DNA of 64,000 bases from the NCBI RefSeq assembly GCF_007830235.1, contig NZ_VLKI01000003.1, forward strand, positions 124,001-188,000, read 5' to 3'. The position numbers and the translations under genes were made by a program. This DNA comes from Cytobacillus oceanisediminis. Its GTDB lineage: Bacteria > Bacillota > Bacilli > Bacillales > Cytobacillaceae. Below the pieces are notes generated by a model. It saw only the letters and a list, made by a program, of their open reading frames with translations, did not search any database and was not told the origin of the DNA. Below, piece after piece: positions 45,603 through 54,426 of this stretch; the first letter of the stretch is position 1, and each line of letters opens with the position of its first letter.

Positions 45603-45765
45603 ATTTTGATTGAGTCACTTTACTCCTTTAAAGTATAATGGCAGAAAACTTGGGGGAGTAGGAGAAATGCTGACAGGCGACCAGGCAATTGCGCTCGCAA
45701 AAGAAGTGGATTGTCCATAATGACCTTCTCCAAAGGGGAAAGAAGAGAATATCTGCTTGGATGAT

Positions 45766-45796
45766 AAAAAGGATGGCTCTTAGGCCATCCTTTTTT
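45766..45796 (+). terminator. Orphan terminator
   Basis: GGATGGC/GGCCATCC stem with flanking A and T runs. Upstream lies a 17-codon frame at 45667-45720 (MLTGDQAIALAKEVDCP) with a good SD (GGGGGAGTAGGAG), perhaps the remnant of a lost gene. Confidence 0.75.
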
Positions 45797-45805
45797 ATGG
45801 AGATA

Positions 45806-46446
45806 GGTGGACAGAATCCGCACAAAAAAAAAGGAATGTTCCCACAAGAGGGTCTTCCGCGCATGAAAAATGGGAACCCGCTCGTAAAGAATGTAAGGGC
45901 GCGCAGAACCAGCCATCGTCTGTGCGTAAAATAAGGAAAGTCGCGCACAAAAGGGATATCCGCGCAAAAAGACCGGAATCAGCGCGTAAAGAGTGAGAGG
46001 GCGCGCAGAACCAGGCATCATCTGCGCGTAAAATGAGGAAAGTCGCGCACAAAAGGGATATCCGCGCAAAAAAGAACAGAATCCGCGCGTAAAGAGTGAG
46101 AGGGCGCGCAGAACCAGCCATCATCTGCGCGTAAAGAGTGTAAGGGCGCGCAGAACCAGCCATCGTCTGTGCGTAAAATAAGGAAAGTCGCCACAAAAGG
46201 GATATCCGCGCAAAAAGACCGGAATCCGCGCGTAAAGAGTGAGAGAGCGCGCAGAACCAGTCATCGTCTGCGCGTAAAATGAGGAAAGTCGCGCACAAAA
46301 GGGATATCCGCGCAAAAAAGAACAGAATCCGCGCGTAAAGAGTGAGAGGGCGCGCAGAACCAGGCATCATCTGCGCGTAAAATGAGGAAAGTCGCGCACA
46401 AAAGGGATATCCGCGCATAAAAGGCCTGAACCCGCGCGTAAAGCCT
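45806..46446. repeat. Tandem repeat array, about 102-bp unit
   Basis: Five or six near-identical units. The landmark GCGCGCAGAACCAG occurs at 45899, 46001, 46104, 46146, 46247 and 46350, giving spacings of 102, 103, 42, 101 and 103. Each unit contains five sub-blocks of about 20 bp that each open with GCGC (GCGCGCAG, GCGTAAAAT, GCGCACAAAAG, GCGCAAAAA, GCGCGTAAAG). The first 90 bp are a decayed unit. The minus strand is open for 207 codons by chance of the repeat, with no SD and no known domain. Confidence 0.85.
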
Positions 46447-46684
46447 AATTTGTTTAGGGGATTTTCTCAAAAATCTGCAGAGATCACAGGGAAGGAAATA
46501 CTTTGTTAAAATTTGATTCACTTCCTCTTTCACAAAAAAGCTTTCTTCAAAAATGAAAATCTATTGGCCGATCAACATAAAATCGCAAGCTTACTACCTT
46601 AAAACGCTAAAACACTTAAAACACTTAAAAAGTTTCAATCTCTTGAATGTCTCCGCCTGCATTGTCACACAAAGAATATATCCC
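46447..46684. other. AT-rich spacer before the FMN riboswitch
   Basis: No gene supported. It contains a short direct repeat of AAAACACTTA (about 46605-46630). Confidence 0.45.
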
Positions 46685-46713
46685 TTCCCATTACATCTTT
46701 TTTTCAGTATAAT
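46685..46713 (+). promoter_or_regulatory. SigA-type promoter of the ribU leader
   Basis: TTCCCA, 17 bp, TATAAT, ending 27 nt before the riboswitch. Confidence 0.6.
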
Positions 46714-46739
46714 AAGTGATGTAAACATTAATACGGTCT

Positions 46740-46895
46740 ATCTTCGGGGCAGGGTGAAATTCCCGACCGGCGGTGATGAGTTATATGACTCTAAGTCCGC
46801 GAGCCTGAGAGTAAAGTTTTTTATACTTTACGATTTAATTGGGCAGGATTTGGTGCGATTCCAAAGCCGACAGTACAGTCTGGATGGGAGAAGAT
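46740..46895 (+). ncRNA. FMN riboswitch (RFN element)
   Basis: The conserved core is complete: GGGGCAGGGTGAAATTCCC, GACCGGCGGTGAT, AGTCCGCGAGC, GATTTGGTGCGATTCC, AAAGCCGACAGTACAGTCTG, with P1 closed by ATCTTC/GAAGAT. It controls the downstream riboflavin transporter; binding of FMN should favour termination at 46962-46992. Confidence 0.96.
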
Positions 46896-46961
46896 GGAGG
46901 TTCTGCAGACGTTCAAAAAATGCAGGTTTTGAACGTTTATTAAGCATGCCTTTGTAATTCT

Positions 46962-46992
46962 CCCTCAAGTGATATAGCTTGAGGGGTTTTTA
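46962..46992 (+). terminator. Riboswitch-controlled terminator
   Basis: CCCTCAAG/CTTGAGGG with an 8-base loop and GTTTTTATT. A second stem before it (GACGTTCAAAA / TTTTGAACGTTT, 46912-46940) could take part in the switch. Confidence 0.8.
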
Positions 46993-47061
46993 TTGCAGAG
47001 ACATTTGCTTTGCCGAACCTTTCTTCTGTAGGAGAGATAGTCCTAAAAAGGAGAGAGGAAC

Positions 47062-47646
47062 ATGAAAAAACTTAATATCAAAGCTTTAGTATCAATCGGA
47101 ATGCTTAGCAGTATTGCTTACATTTTAATGCTGCTGAATTTTCCAATTCCGCCATTTCCGCAATTTTTAATGATTGACTTCAGCGATATCCCTGCATTGA
47201 TCGCAGCGTTAATCTTTGGTCCAGCGGCAGGAGTTTTAGTTGAATTAATTAAAAATATCCTTGATTATTTTATGACAGGAAGCGCAACGGGAGTCCCTGT
47301 TGGCCATATCGCGAACTTCGCAGCTGGCATTTTGTTTGTCTTGCCAACCTACTATGTATTCAATAAGCTGAAAACAAAAAAGGGCATGACCTTTGGATTG
47401 CTCGTTGGCACAATATTTATGGCTGTAATCATGAGCGTACTAAATTATCTGATTATCCTGCCAGCCTATACATTCTTCCTAAACTTCCCGGCAATGTCTG
47501 CACCGGAGATGCGAACGATGATCGTGACAGGTATTTTGCCATTTAACATTGTCAAAGGATTGCTTATCTCCCTCGTATTCATGCTATTATTTACACGGAT
47601 GGGAACATGGATGAACAAGCAGGCTACTTTTAAAAATGCAGCTTAA
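47062..47646 (+). CDS. ribU: Riboflavin ECF transporter S component RibU
   Basis: Substrate-binding membrane subunit of the energy-coupling-factor transporter for riboflavin and FMN. The 194-residue protein has six helices; conserved NFPIPPFPQFLMIDFSDIPA and LVELIKNILDYFMTG match RibU (FmnP/YpaA). SD AAAAAGGAGAGAGG. Its mRNA begins with the FMN riboswitch. In B. subtilis it also precedes fer. Confidence 0.94.
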   Translation: MKKLNIKALVSIGMLSSIAYILMLLNFPIPPFPQFLMIDFSDIPALIAALIFGPAAGVLVELIKNILDYFMTGSATGVPVGHIANFAAGILFVLPTYYVFNKLKTKKGMTFGLLVGTIFMAVIMSVLNYLIILPAYTFFLNFPAMSAPEMRTMIVTGILPFNIVKGLLISLVFMLLFTRMGTWMNKQATFKNAA

Positions 47647-47661
47647 TTAAATTATAGATAT

Positions 47662-47697
47662 AAAAAGCAACGGCTATGTGAACCGTTGCTTTTTTGC
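47662..47697 (+). terminator. Terminator after ribU
   Basis: AAAAAGCAACGG/CCGTTGCTTTTTT with loop CTATGTGAA. Confidence 0.88.
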
Positions 47698-47734
47698 TGT
47701 CTTCAAATTGAACTCTCTCTTTCAGATTCAGAGC

Positions 47735-47767
47735 AAATAAAAACTCCCTTTCATGAATGAAAGGGAG
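47735..47767 (-). terminator. Terminator of fer
   Basis: A perfect 11-bp stem CTCCCTTTCAT/ATGAAAGGGAG with a two-base turn (four in practice). On the minus strand it is followed by TTTTTATTTG. Confidence 0.85.
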
Positions 47768-47803
47768 CAGTAGCTTAACATTGGTTAGAGTATAATTGAA
47801 GAT

Positions 47804-48094
<291 letters not shown>

Positions 48095-48121
48095 TTAGAT
48101 GGTAACGCATTCCTCATATCT

Positions 48122-48150
48122 ATTGTAAAACTGTATGGGCAACTTTTCAA
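48122..48150 (-). promoter_or_regulatory. SigA promoter of fer
   Basis: On the minus strand TTGAAA, 17 bp, TACAAT. The leader is about 60 nt. Confidence 0.75.
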
Positions 48151-48162
48151 TAGAAAATGTAT

Positions 48163-48177
48163 TGAGAATGCTTATCA
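48163..48177. promoter_or_regulatory. Candidate Fur box upstream of fer
   Basis: TGAGAATGCTTATCA matches TGATAATNATTATCA at 12 of 14 fixed positions. It lies 13 bp upstream of the fer -35, a position more usual for activation than for repression, and about 170 bp from ypbB. Confidence 0.5.
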
Positions 48178-48346
48178 TAACTGGGTTTGGGCTTAATTTA
48201 CCCTAAATAAATTATTTAAAACGATTTGCTTATTTCTTTCATGATAAAATGAAAAGGAACACAAATTGTCTTATATATACATAATTCCTTAAAAGCATCA
48301 TGAAAGGTGCTAAAAAATAAAACCAGCAACCAATAAGGTGAAAAAC

Positions 48347-49408
48347 ATGGAAAGTTCTTATTTAAAGATAGTCATTTTGTATTGTATAAAAGAACTGCAA
48401 GGCCAGAGGACGATTTATTCTATTCTGCACTTGTTAAATGGCAAAAAGTCTTCTCAAACGATTCAGGATGCCCATTTATTCCAATTAACCCGTTTTTTTA
48501 AAACATTTGGGCAATTAACCCGATCAGAACTTGAACAGCTTGCTGCAGAAATGGAAAACATCAATTGGATTAGCCAGGATGAAAATGGCCATTTTACTTT
48601 AAGTGTAAAAGGAGGGAGGTATTTGCAAAGTGCTCTATTAGAATACCCGATTCCTTCTTCCTTAAACGGCTGGAAATACCATACGTCCACAGGCGTTTTT
48701 TGGGAGAGGCTTTCACTCCTTGTTCAGGTTATTTCGCATTTGAATTATAATCATGCAAAGTATCTTCCAATTCAAAGAAAGCGGAATGTCCTATCTTGGC
48801 TTAAAGACTTTTTAAAAACATCTGGAGCAGACCGGAATGAACTTGGAATTCTTTTAAATAAAGAACTGCAGCACTGTCTTGGGAGTCTAAGTGATATTAA
48901 TCCTGCTGTTCTAACCCTGAGGCTTACAGGCTATAATCATATTGGCCTTACTGATGTGCAGGCTGCCAAGCAGCTGGGGTTAGGCCAGGATTATTATCAC
49001 CATCAATTTCTTGGTGTACTCCATTATATTTTGGAATGCATTAAACACAGTCCTTCACGGTATCCTTTGCTGGGAAAACTGGTTTCTGGATCTGAGGATT
49101 CTGTTCCACTAACGTTCTCGACTAAAAAAACTTACTCATTGTTAAACGAGGACTTTGGTTTAGACGAAATAGCACGCATTAGAAATTTAAAAAGAAGTAC
49201 AATAGAAGATCACGTAGTGGAAGTGGCTTTAAATGAGAGCAGCTTTGATATCACTCCGTATGTTGCGAATGATAGGCAGAAATTAATTCTTAAGGCAGCA
49301 AATAGCTCTGAGTCACGGCAGCTAAAACAAATTCGTCAATTGGTGCCGGAAGCGGATTACTTTGAAATAAGATTAGTTTTGGCGAAGTTTGGAGAAGAAG
49401 AAAGATGA
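48347..49408 (+). CDS. ypbB: YpbB, helix-turn-helix protein
   Basis: A 353-residue helical protein matching B. subtilis YpbB. The C-terminal half has LGLDEIARIRNLKRSTIEDHVVEV-like sequence (here FGLDEIARIRNLKRST...), a helix-turn-helix also found at the end of RecQ helicases. It overlaps recS by 4 nt, so a joint role with the helicase is plausible. ATG 48347 follows AAGGTG by 6 nt. Confidence 0.88.
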   Translation: MESSYLKIVILYCIKELQGQRTIYSILHLLNGKKSSQTIQDAHLFQLTRFFKTFGQLTRSELEQLAAEMENINWISQDENGHFTLSVKGGRYLQSALLEYPIPSSLNGWKYHTSTGVFWERLSLLVQVISHLNYNHAKYLPIQRKRNVLSWLKDFLKTSGADRNELGILLNKELQHCLGSLSDINPAVLTLRLTGYNHIGLTDVQAAKQLGLGQDYYHHQFLGVLHYILECIKHSPSRYPLLGKLVSGSEDSVPLTFSTKKTYSLLNEDFGLDEIARIRNLKRSTIEDHVVEVALNESSFDITPYVANDRQKLILKAANSSESRQLKQIRQLVPEADYFEIRLVLAKFGEEER

Positions 49409-50904
49409 ATTTAGAAACTATTTTACAAAAAACATATGGCTATACATCCTTCAGGCCTGGCCAAAAAGAAATCATTGCATCCGTGCTTTCCGGAAAAGAT
49501 ACGGTGGCCATGCTTCCTACAGGAACAGGCAAGTCTCTCTGCTATCAGCTTCCCGGATACTTGCTTGAAGGACAAGTGATTATCATATCTCCCTTGCTGT
49601 CCCTGATGCAGGACCAGGCAGAGCAGCTTATGTTAAACGGAGAGAAGAAGGTGATTGCTTTCAATTCATTTTTGACACATGAAGAAAAGAGACAATCGCT
49701 AATGAATTTAAGGCGCTATAAATTTATTTTTATTTCACCGGAAATGCTTCATTTTGAGGCTGTATTGTCTCAGTTAAAGAAATTGCGGATTGCTTTATTT
49801 GTGGTGGATGAAGCACACTGTATATCGCAATGGGGCTATGATTTCAGGCCTGATTATTTAAAACTTGGGGAAGTCAGAAAGAGGCTCGGAAGTCCGCTTA
49901 CATTGGCTTTAACGGCTACGGCTACTCCAGCGGTTAAGGAGGATATAAAAAAATCACTTGGCATTACAGAAGGCAGCGAATTTATTTATTCCGTTGACCG
50001 CCCCAATATATCACTGTCAGTAGAAAGGTTAAATAGCTATCGGGATAAAATTGAAAGACTTGTTGAACTTGCAGAAACGCTTGAGGGCCCCGGAATCATT
50101 TATTTTTCCAGCAAAAAAATAGCGGAGCAGACTGCGGAGCTCCTTAGAGACCGTGGAGTTGGAAGTGTTATGGCTTACCATGGGGGAATGGACCAGGAAA
50201 GCAGGATTCTGGTGCAGCAGCAATTTATACATGGACAGCTCGACCTTATTTGCGCAACCAGTGCATTTGGCATGGGGATTAATAAAGAGAATATCCGTTA
50301 TGTTATTCATTTTCACATGCCATTGCAGATAGAATCGTATTTGCAGGAAATTGGACGGGCCGGAAGAGATGGAAAGAAAAGTATTGCCATTCTTCTCTTT
50401 GCTCCTGGGGATGAACAGCTTCCCTACCAGCTCGCAGAAAGCGAATTGCCTGATAACGTGCAAATTGATTGGATAAAGGGATGGCTGGAGGAAAATCCGG
50501 AGGTTATGTCAAGTCTATCTCAATACGAAGAGCAAATCAGGCAGGTATCTGGTTTAACAGACACACAATGGAGAGTTTTTGAAGATTTTTTTCAGCGAAA
50601 AAGCAGTCAAGGAATCCCTCTTGGACGGGTTGTGGAGGAGATAAAGGTCTATAATCAGAAAAGGCTGGAATCAAAGAGGCAGAGTATTGAAGAAGTATAT
50701 AGTTGGATTAGTATGAACGTATGCCGCCGGGAGCATATTCTATCTTTTTTTAAAGAGGAAAAAACAGAGGCTATCCGAAACTGCTGTGATGTATGCGGTC
50801 TGGAACTAAACGATTTTACAAAAAAGAATAATAAAGAAAATCAGGAGAACCTGCAATATGATTGGAAGAATCATTTAGATGCGCTTCTGATTCCGGGTGA
50901 GTGA
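49405..50904 (+). CDS. recS: RecQ-family DNA helicase RecS
   Basis: ATP-dependent 3'-5' DNA helicase, 499 residues. Walker A TGTGKS (39-44), DEAH box at 135-138 (VVDEAHCISQWGYDFRPDY), motif VI QEIGRAGRDG, and a zinc-binding RecQ C-terminal CRREHIL...CCDVC. It lacks the HRDC domain, as B. subtilis RecS (YpbC) does. ATGA overlap with ypbB and abutting ypbD suggest one operon. Confidence 0.92.
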   Translation: MNLETILQKTYGYTSFRPGQKEIIASVLSGKDTVAMLPTGTGKSLCYQLPGYLLEGQVIIISPLLSLMQDQAEQLMLNGEKKVIAFNSFLTHEEKRQSLMNLRRYKFIFISPEMLHFEAVLSQLKKLRIALFVVDEAHCISQWGYDFRPDYLKLGEVRKRLGSPLTLALTATATPAVKEDIKKSLGITEGSEFIYSVDRPNISLSVERLNSYRDKIERLVELAETLEGPGIIYFSSKKIAEQTAELLRDRGVGSVMAYHGGMDQESRILVQQQFIHGQLDLICATSAFGMGINKENIRYVIHFHMPLQIESYLQEIGRAGRDGKKSIAILLFAPGDEQLPYQLAESELPDNVQIDWIKGWLEENPEVMSSLSQYEEQIRQVSGLTDTQWRVFEDFFQRKSSQGIPLGRVVEEIKVYNQKRLESKRQSIEEVYSWISMNVCRREHILSFFKEEKTEAIRNCCDVCGLELNDFTKKNNKENQENLQYDWKNHLDALLIPGE

Positions 50905-51534
50905 ATGAAAATGAAGAAGAAGTATGCGGATATTATAAAGGACCTGACTGACAAAGAACTGTTATTTCACCTCTATATTACGCAAATTCTGCTATTAATC
51001 ATTTCTTTTATATTAGGTATTATATTATTTGATAGTCTGAGCGTTTTTTTAGATCTATTCAGGTGGAATGATGTTAATATCCTTTTGGTTGGGGGGACTG
51101 CGGGAGCTGCTATTGTAGTTGTGGATCTAATTCTCATGAAGCTGCTCCCTGAATCCCTGTATAATGATGGGGGATTGAATGAAAGGATTTTCCGGAGCCG
51201 CAATCTGTTGCATATAGCATTGATAGCGGCAGTTGTAGCCTTTAGTGAAGAACTGTTATTCAGGGGAGTCATTCAAACGCATTTCGGGCTGGCCGTTTCA
51301 AGCATTATCTTTGCACTTGTTCATTATAGATATTTATTTAATTGGTTTTTGTTTTTAAATATTATTACATTAAGCTTTTTTATAGGTTATATTTATCTTG
51401 TAACAGAAAATTTGCTAGTTACCATAGTTATGCATTTCCTGATTGATTTTCTATTGGGAGTCATTATCCGTATCCGGCATTCCAAAAATCCGAAGAGGAA
51501 TGAACAGGACGGTAGTGTGATACATAACGAATAA
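50905..51534 (+). CDS. ypbD: YpbD, CPBP-family intramembrane protease
   Basis: A 209-residue membrane protein with the CAAX-protease-like (CPBP/Abi) motifs: Glu115-Glu116 with Arg120 (SEELLFRG), FALVH (136-140) and a late HFLIDFLLG. Possible roles are peptide processing or self-immunity; substrate unknown. It starts at the base after the recS stop. Confidence 0.87.
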   Translation: MKMKKKYADIIKDLTDKELLFHLYITQILLLIISFILGIILFDSLSVFLDLFRWNDVNILLVGGTAGAAIVVVDLILMKLLPESLYNDGGLNERIFRSRNLLHIALIAAVVAFSEELLFRGVIQTHFGLAVSSIIFALVHYRYLFNWFLFLNIITLSFFIGYIYLVTENLLVTIVMHFLIDFLLGVIIRIRHSKNPKRNEQDGSVIHNE

Positions 51535-51609
51535 TAAATCCATTTATAAAAAAATTTTATCTTATTAAAAGTAGCTCCTTATGAATATTATTACAGGAAG
51601 GGATGTTCC

Positions 51610-52332
51610 ATGAATAAAGAAGGCCCTTACAGAGATCAGGCGGAACGGCTCCGTAAGAAGATTGATAGAAAGCAAGAATCGGACAAAGGTGGATCAAAAT
51701 CAGCTCTGCCGCCAAGGAGCAGGGTGCATCAGGAAAAAAGAAAAAAGAATAAATGGAAGCTTAAATATCCTGTCATCCGCTTGCTCGCTATGTTTTTTAT
51801 CCTTCTTCCCATTACTATTTTCAGTATTTACAATTACTTGAGCAAAGAAAAGGGCATGGGAGCTGCAGAAGAAGCTGGAACTATCGAGACAGGCTTTGAA
51901 ACAGTTGGCTATGCGACAAACGATACTAATAAAGGGACTACGATAGAAGTAAGAGAAGATAATATAGCATCAGAATCAACAAAGCCTGAGAATTCTCCTG
52001 CACAGGGGGAAAGCACAGCAGATTCTGAAACACAATCTTCTCAAAAGGCAGATTCAGAAGATAAGGGTTCTGCAGCCCGGCCTGAGCAGGAAGAACAGAC
52101 AAAAGCAGTAGAAAAATCTGTATCTGAAAAGGCGGCTGAACCCAAGAAGCAGGAAGAGCCCAAAATAGAAGGGAAAATCGTCTATCATACGGTTAAGCCA
52201 AAGGAAACAATCTTCAGAATAGCGATGACCTATTATAAATCACAGGCTGGTATTGATATAATAAAGAAAGCCAATAACTTGCAGTCCAACGAAATTAAGA
52301 CTGGCCAGGTTTTACAAATTCCACTGGATTAA
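51610..52332 (+). CDS. ypbE: YpbE, LysM-domain membrane protein
   Basis: A 240-residue protein: basic cytoplasmic N-terminus (1-55), one membrane helix (58-77), a long Ser/Glu/Lys low-complexity stalk (85-190), and one C-terminal LysM module (YHTVKPKETIFRIAMTYYK...). The same length and layout as B. subtilis YpbE. Probably a wall-bound protein of unknown job. SD AGGAAGGG. Confidence 0.88.
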   Translation: MNKEGPYRDQAERLRKKIDRKQESDKGGSKSALPPRSRVHQEKRKKNKWKLKYPVIRLLAMFFILLPITIFSIYNYLSKEKGMGAAEEAGTIETGFETVGYATNDTNKGTTIEVREDNIASESTKPENSPAQGESTADSETQSSQKADSEDKGSAARPEQEEQTKAVEKSVSEKAAEPKKQEEPKIEGKIVYHTVKPKETIFRIAMTYYKSQAGIDIIKKANNLQSNEIKTGQVLQIPLD

Positions 52333-52542
52333 GAGCAGGCAGGATGGGACTCTAACTGCAGCAAGGTTGGGTTAGAGACAAAATCCTATAATGGTCTTGG
52401 AGAAAAGTCCCTTTATAGAGGAAATGAAGGACAGATCCTGTAATCAAGTTGGAGAGGTTCCTTCATTGAGAATATAATGGATAAAATACCGTATTGAGTT
52501 GAAAAAAGTCTTTCACACTAAACAAGCTTGCTCCGCTCTGTA

Positions 52543-52572
52543 GTCATATAATGTTGTACAAGCTCATACATT
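52543..52572 (+). promoter_or_regulatory. SigE-type promoter of ypbF
   Basis: GTCATATA, 14 nt, CATACATT. Both elements are almost ideal for SigE, 25 nt before the ypbF start. Confidence 0.72.
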
Positions 52573-52596
52573 ATTATGAAAAGAGGAGGGAGAATC

Positions 52597-53055
52597 TTGG
52601 AGTCGCCGATTAGAATGCTTGATGATCGAACAGACCAGGCTACGCGAAAGATGCTTGAAAAAGTAGTGGAGAGAAAGCAAAAGTTTGATAAGTTTAAGTC
52701 ATGGCATTTGATTGCCATGTGGGCAACAGTTTTTATATCTTTCTTATATTTTTTGTATATTTACAAAACGGTTATGCAGCCTTTTTCGTATTCATTTGCC
52801 TCTATGTTTTCAGCATTTGTCAACCAATCGGCTAATTTCTATTTGCTTGTTTTTACGGTTGGATTATATGGGCTGATGAATCTGCTGAGAGAAAAAAGAG
52901 AAAAAGCAGAAAAGGAATTTCACGCATTACGATGTGAAATTATAGATAAGAGCAAGGATCTATGGAAAAAAGAAGAAGAATGGAAAAATCGGCATACCGT
53001 TTTCGAAATGATGAAAAAAAATTACGACATAAACCTCTACCATGAGAATAAATAA
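52597..53055 (+). CDS. ypbF: YpbF, DUF2663 membrane protein
   Basis: A 152-residue protein with two membrane helices (about 38-60 and 80-98) and a long basic C-terminal helix. Matches the YpbF family. TTG 52597 follows GAGGAGGGAG. A SigE-type promoter directly upstream suggests expression in the mother cell, which I have not seen reported. A bidirectional terminator separates it from cotJC. Confidence 0.85.
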   Translation: MESPIRMLDDRTDQATRKMLEKVVERKQKFDKFKSWHLIAMWATVFISFLYFLYIYKTVMQPFSYSFASMFSAFVNQSANFYLLVFTVGLYGLMNLLREKREKAEKEFHALRCEIIDKSKDLWKKEEEWKNRHTVFEMMKKNYDINLYHENK

Positions 53056-53068
53056 GTGGATAAACAGT

Positions 53069-53098
53069 AAAAAGAAGCAGCCCAACTGCTTCTTTTTT
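53069..53098. terminator. Bidirectional terminator, ypbF/cotJC
   Basis: AAAGAAGCAG/CTGCTTCTTT, loop CCCAA, with A/T runs on both sides. Confidence 0.88.
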
Positions 53099-53115
53099 TA
53101 ATTTAAGTATTAAAA

Positions 53116-53685
53116 TTAAAAGAATTTCTTCTTGTCCCGTTCTTCTTTAAGGATTTCTACTGCTTCCCTGAATCGCTGCGAATGGATGATTTCCCTTTCC
53201 CTTAAAAAGCGCAAGCCATCATTTAAATCCGGGTCATCACTCATGTTGATGATCCATTGATATGTTGCTCTCGCTTTTTCCTCTGCCGCAATATCTTCAT
53301 ATAAATCCGCAATCGGATCACCCTTAGCCTGAATATAAGTAGCTGTCCATGGGACACCGCCTGCATTATGATAGAATAGTGCATTATCATGGTTTGCATA
53401 ATGGGCGTCAAGGCCAGCTGCTTTCATTTGATCAGGTGTGGCATCTTTTGTTAATTTATAAACCATCGTAGCAATCATCTCTAAATGGGCAAATTCTTCA
53501 GTTCCGATGTCTGTTAAAAGGCCGATTACTTTATCTGGTATTGAATAGCGTTGATTCAAATATCTTAGGGCAGCAGCCAGTTCTCCATCGGCACCGCCGT
53601 ATTGTTCTATTAAAAACTTTGCCAGCTTCGGATTGCATGAGCTAACCCGGACTGGGTATTGCAATTTTTTTTCATAAACCCACAT
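53116..53685 (-). CDS. cotJC: CotJC, manganese-catalase-like spore protein
   Basis: A 189-residue di-manganese catalase family protein of the spore coat: GGADGELAAALRYLNQRY, DIGTEEFAHLEMIATM and DIAAEEKARATYQW supply the Glu/His metal ligands. SD GGGAGGGG, 9 nt from the ATG. Last gene of cotJABC, about 110 nt after cotJB. Confidence 0.93.
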   Translation of the reverse strand: MWVYEKKLQYPVRVSSCNPKLAKFLIEQYGGADGELAAALRYLNQRYSIPDKVIGLLTDIGTEEFAHLEMIATMVYKLTKDATPDQMKAAGLDAHYANHDNALFYHNAGGVPWTATYIQAKGDPIADLYEDIAAEEKARATYQWIINMSDDPDLNDGLRFLREREIIHSQRFREAVEILKEERDKKKFF

Positions 53686-53793
53686 CTCTCTTCAACCCCT
53701 CCCTGAAATTCTGCCTTCGAATAACGTTATCCATTTAAAAGAATATTTCCAGTTATCAGCGCCTCGGTTATTGAAGGCGCCTGCTGACGAATA

Positions 53794-54054
53794 TTACACT
53801 TGCCATGGCCATGGAGCGTCATCCCAATTCCAAGGCTGGCCGGAGTAGCTATGGCCGTATTGCATTAACGGGCCATATTTGCTTTCGATTGCATTTCTCA
53901 GTTTTTTCCGTTCCTTCGCATAGTGGTTGAATTGCTTAATGGCTTCTGCATCACCATTATGTGTGTCAAGATACAGAGTTAAGTCAACTAACACAAAATC
54001 GACTGCTTGCAGCTGTTCGAGAAGCTGGTAGTACTCTGCTGGCATCTGTTTCAT
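53794..54054 (-). CDS. cotJB: Spore coat protein CotJB
   Basis: An 86-residue protein with LEQLQAVDFVLVDLTLYLDTH and a Trp/Pro-rich C-terminus (SGQPWNWDDAPWPWQV), typical of CotJB. It overlaps cotJA by 4 nt. CotJA and CotJB aid coat assembly of CotJC. Confidence 0.92.
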   Translation of the reverse strand: MKQMPAEYYQLLEQLQAVDFVLVDLTLYLDTHNGDAEAIKQFNHYAKERKKLRNAIESKYGPLMQYGHSYSGQPWNWDDAPWPWQV

Positions 54055-54281
54055 GGCTGCTGCCCCTCCCTGGCCTTTTCATAGGGACTATACCAAGGGT
54101 CATAGAAAGCTTTCCATAAAGTACCTGTCCGTAAGGCTTGCATTGGTGTAAATTGCTCAAGACCTGGCGGCTGGAATCCCATATATAGATTTGGAGGTGT
54201 TGAATATGTTTTAACGGTAATGGGTTTGCAAGGGTCAAAAGGGCTTACATAAGGGTGCCAGGTTTTACGGGGTGTGTTCAT
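54051..54281 (-). CDS. cotJA: Spore coat protein CotJA
   Basis: A 76-residue Pro/Tyr-rich coat protein (SPFDPCKPITVKTYSTPPNLYMGFQPPGLEQF). SD AAGGAGGG. In B. subtilis the cotJ operon is SigE-dependent; here only a weak match (CATAAGAT) is seen about 35 nt upstream. Confidence 0.92.
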   Translation of the reverse strand: MNTPRKTWHPYVSPFDPCKPITVKTYSTPPNLYMGFQPPGLEQFTPMQALRTGTLWKAFYDPWYSPYEKAREGQQP

Positions 54282-54426
54282 GTTTAATCCCTCCTTATTT
54301 GTGCGTCATTGAATCTTATGAGAAATCTTGGGTTTTCATGTTAGTTTTATTTGACAAGAAGAGGGGATAACGGTAGTGATGGCGAAATTATAAGTGGGTC
54401 TTATTAATTACTCTGAGGTGATGGCA

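Noticed and set aside
45795-46418. 207-codon minus-strand frame in the tandem array
   Set aside because: No SD, no known domain, composition follows the repeat, and some units are 103 bp or 42 bp so the frame is not maintained unit by unit.
45806-46446. CRISPR array
   Set aside because: Spacers between the repeated blocks are themselves repeated, unit length is about 102 bp, and no cas genes are near.
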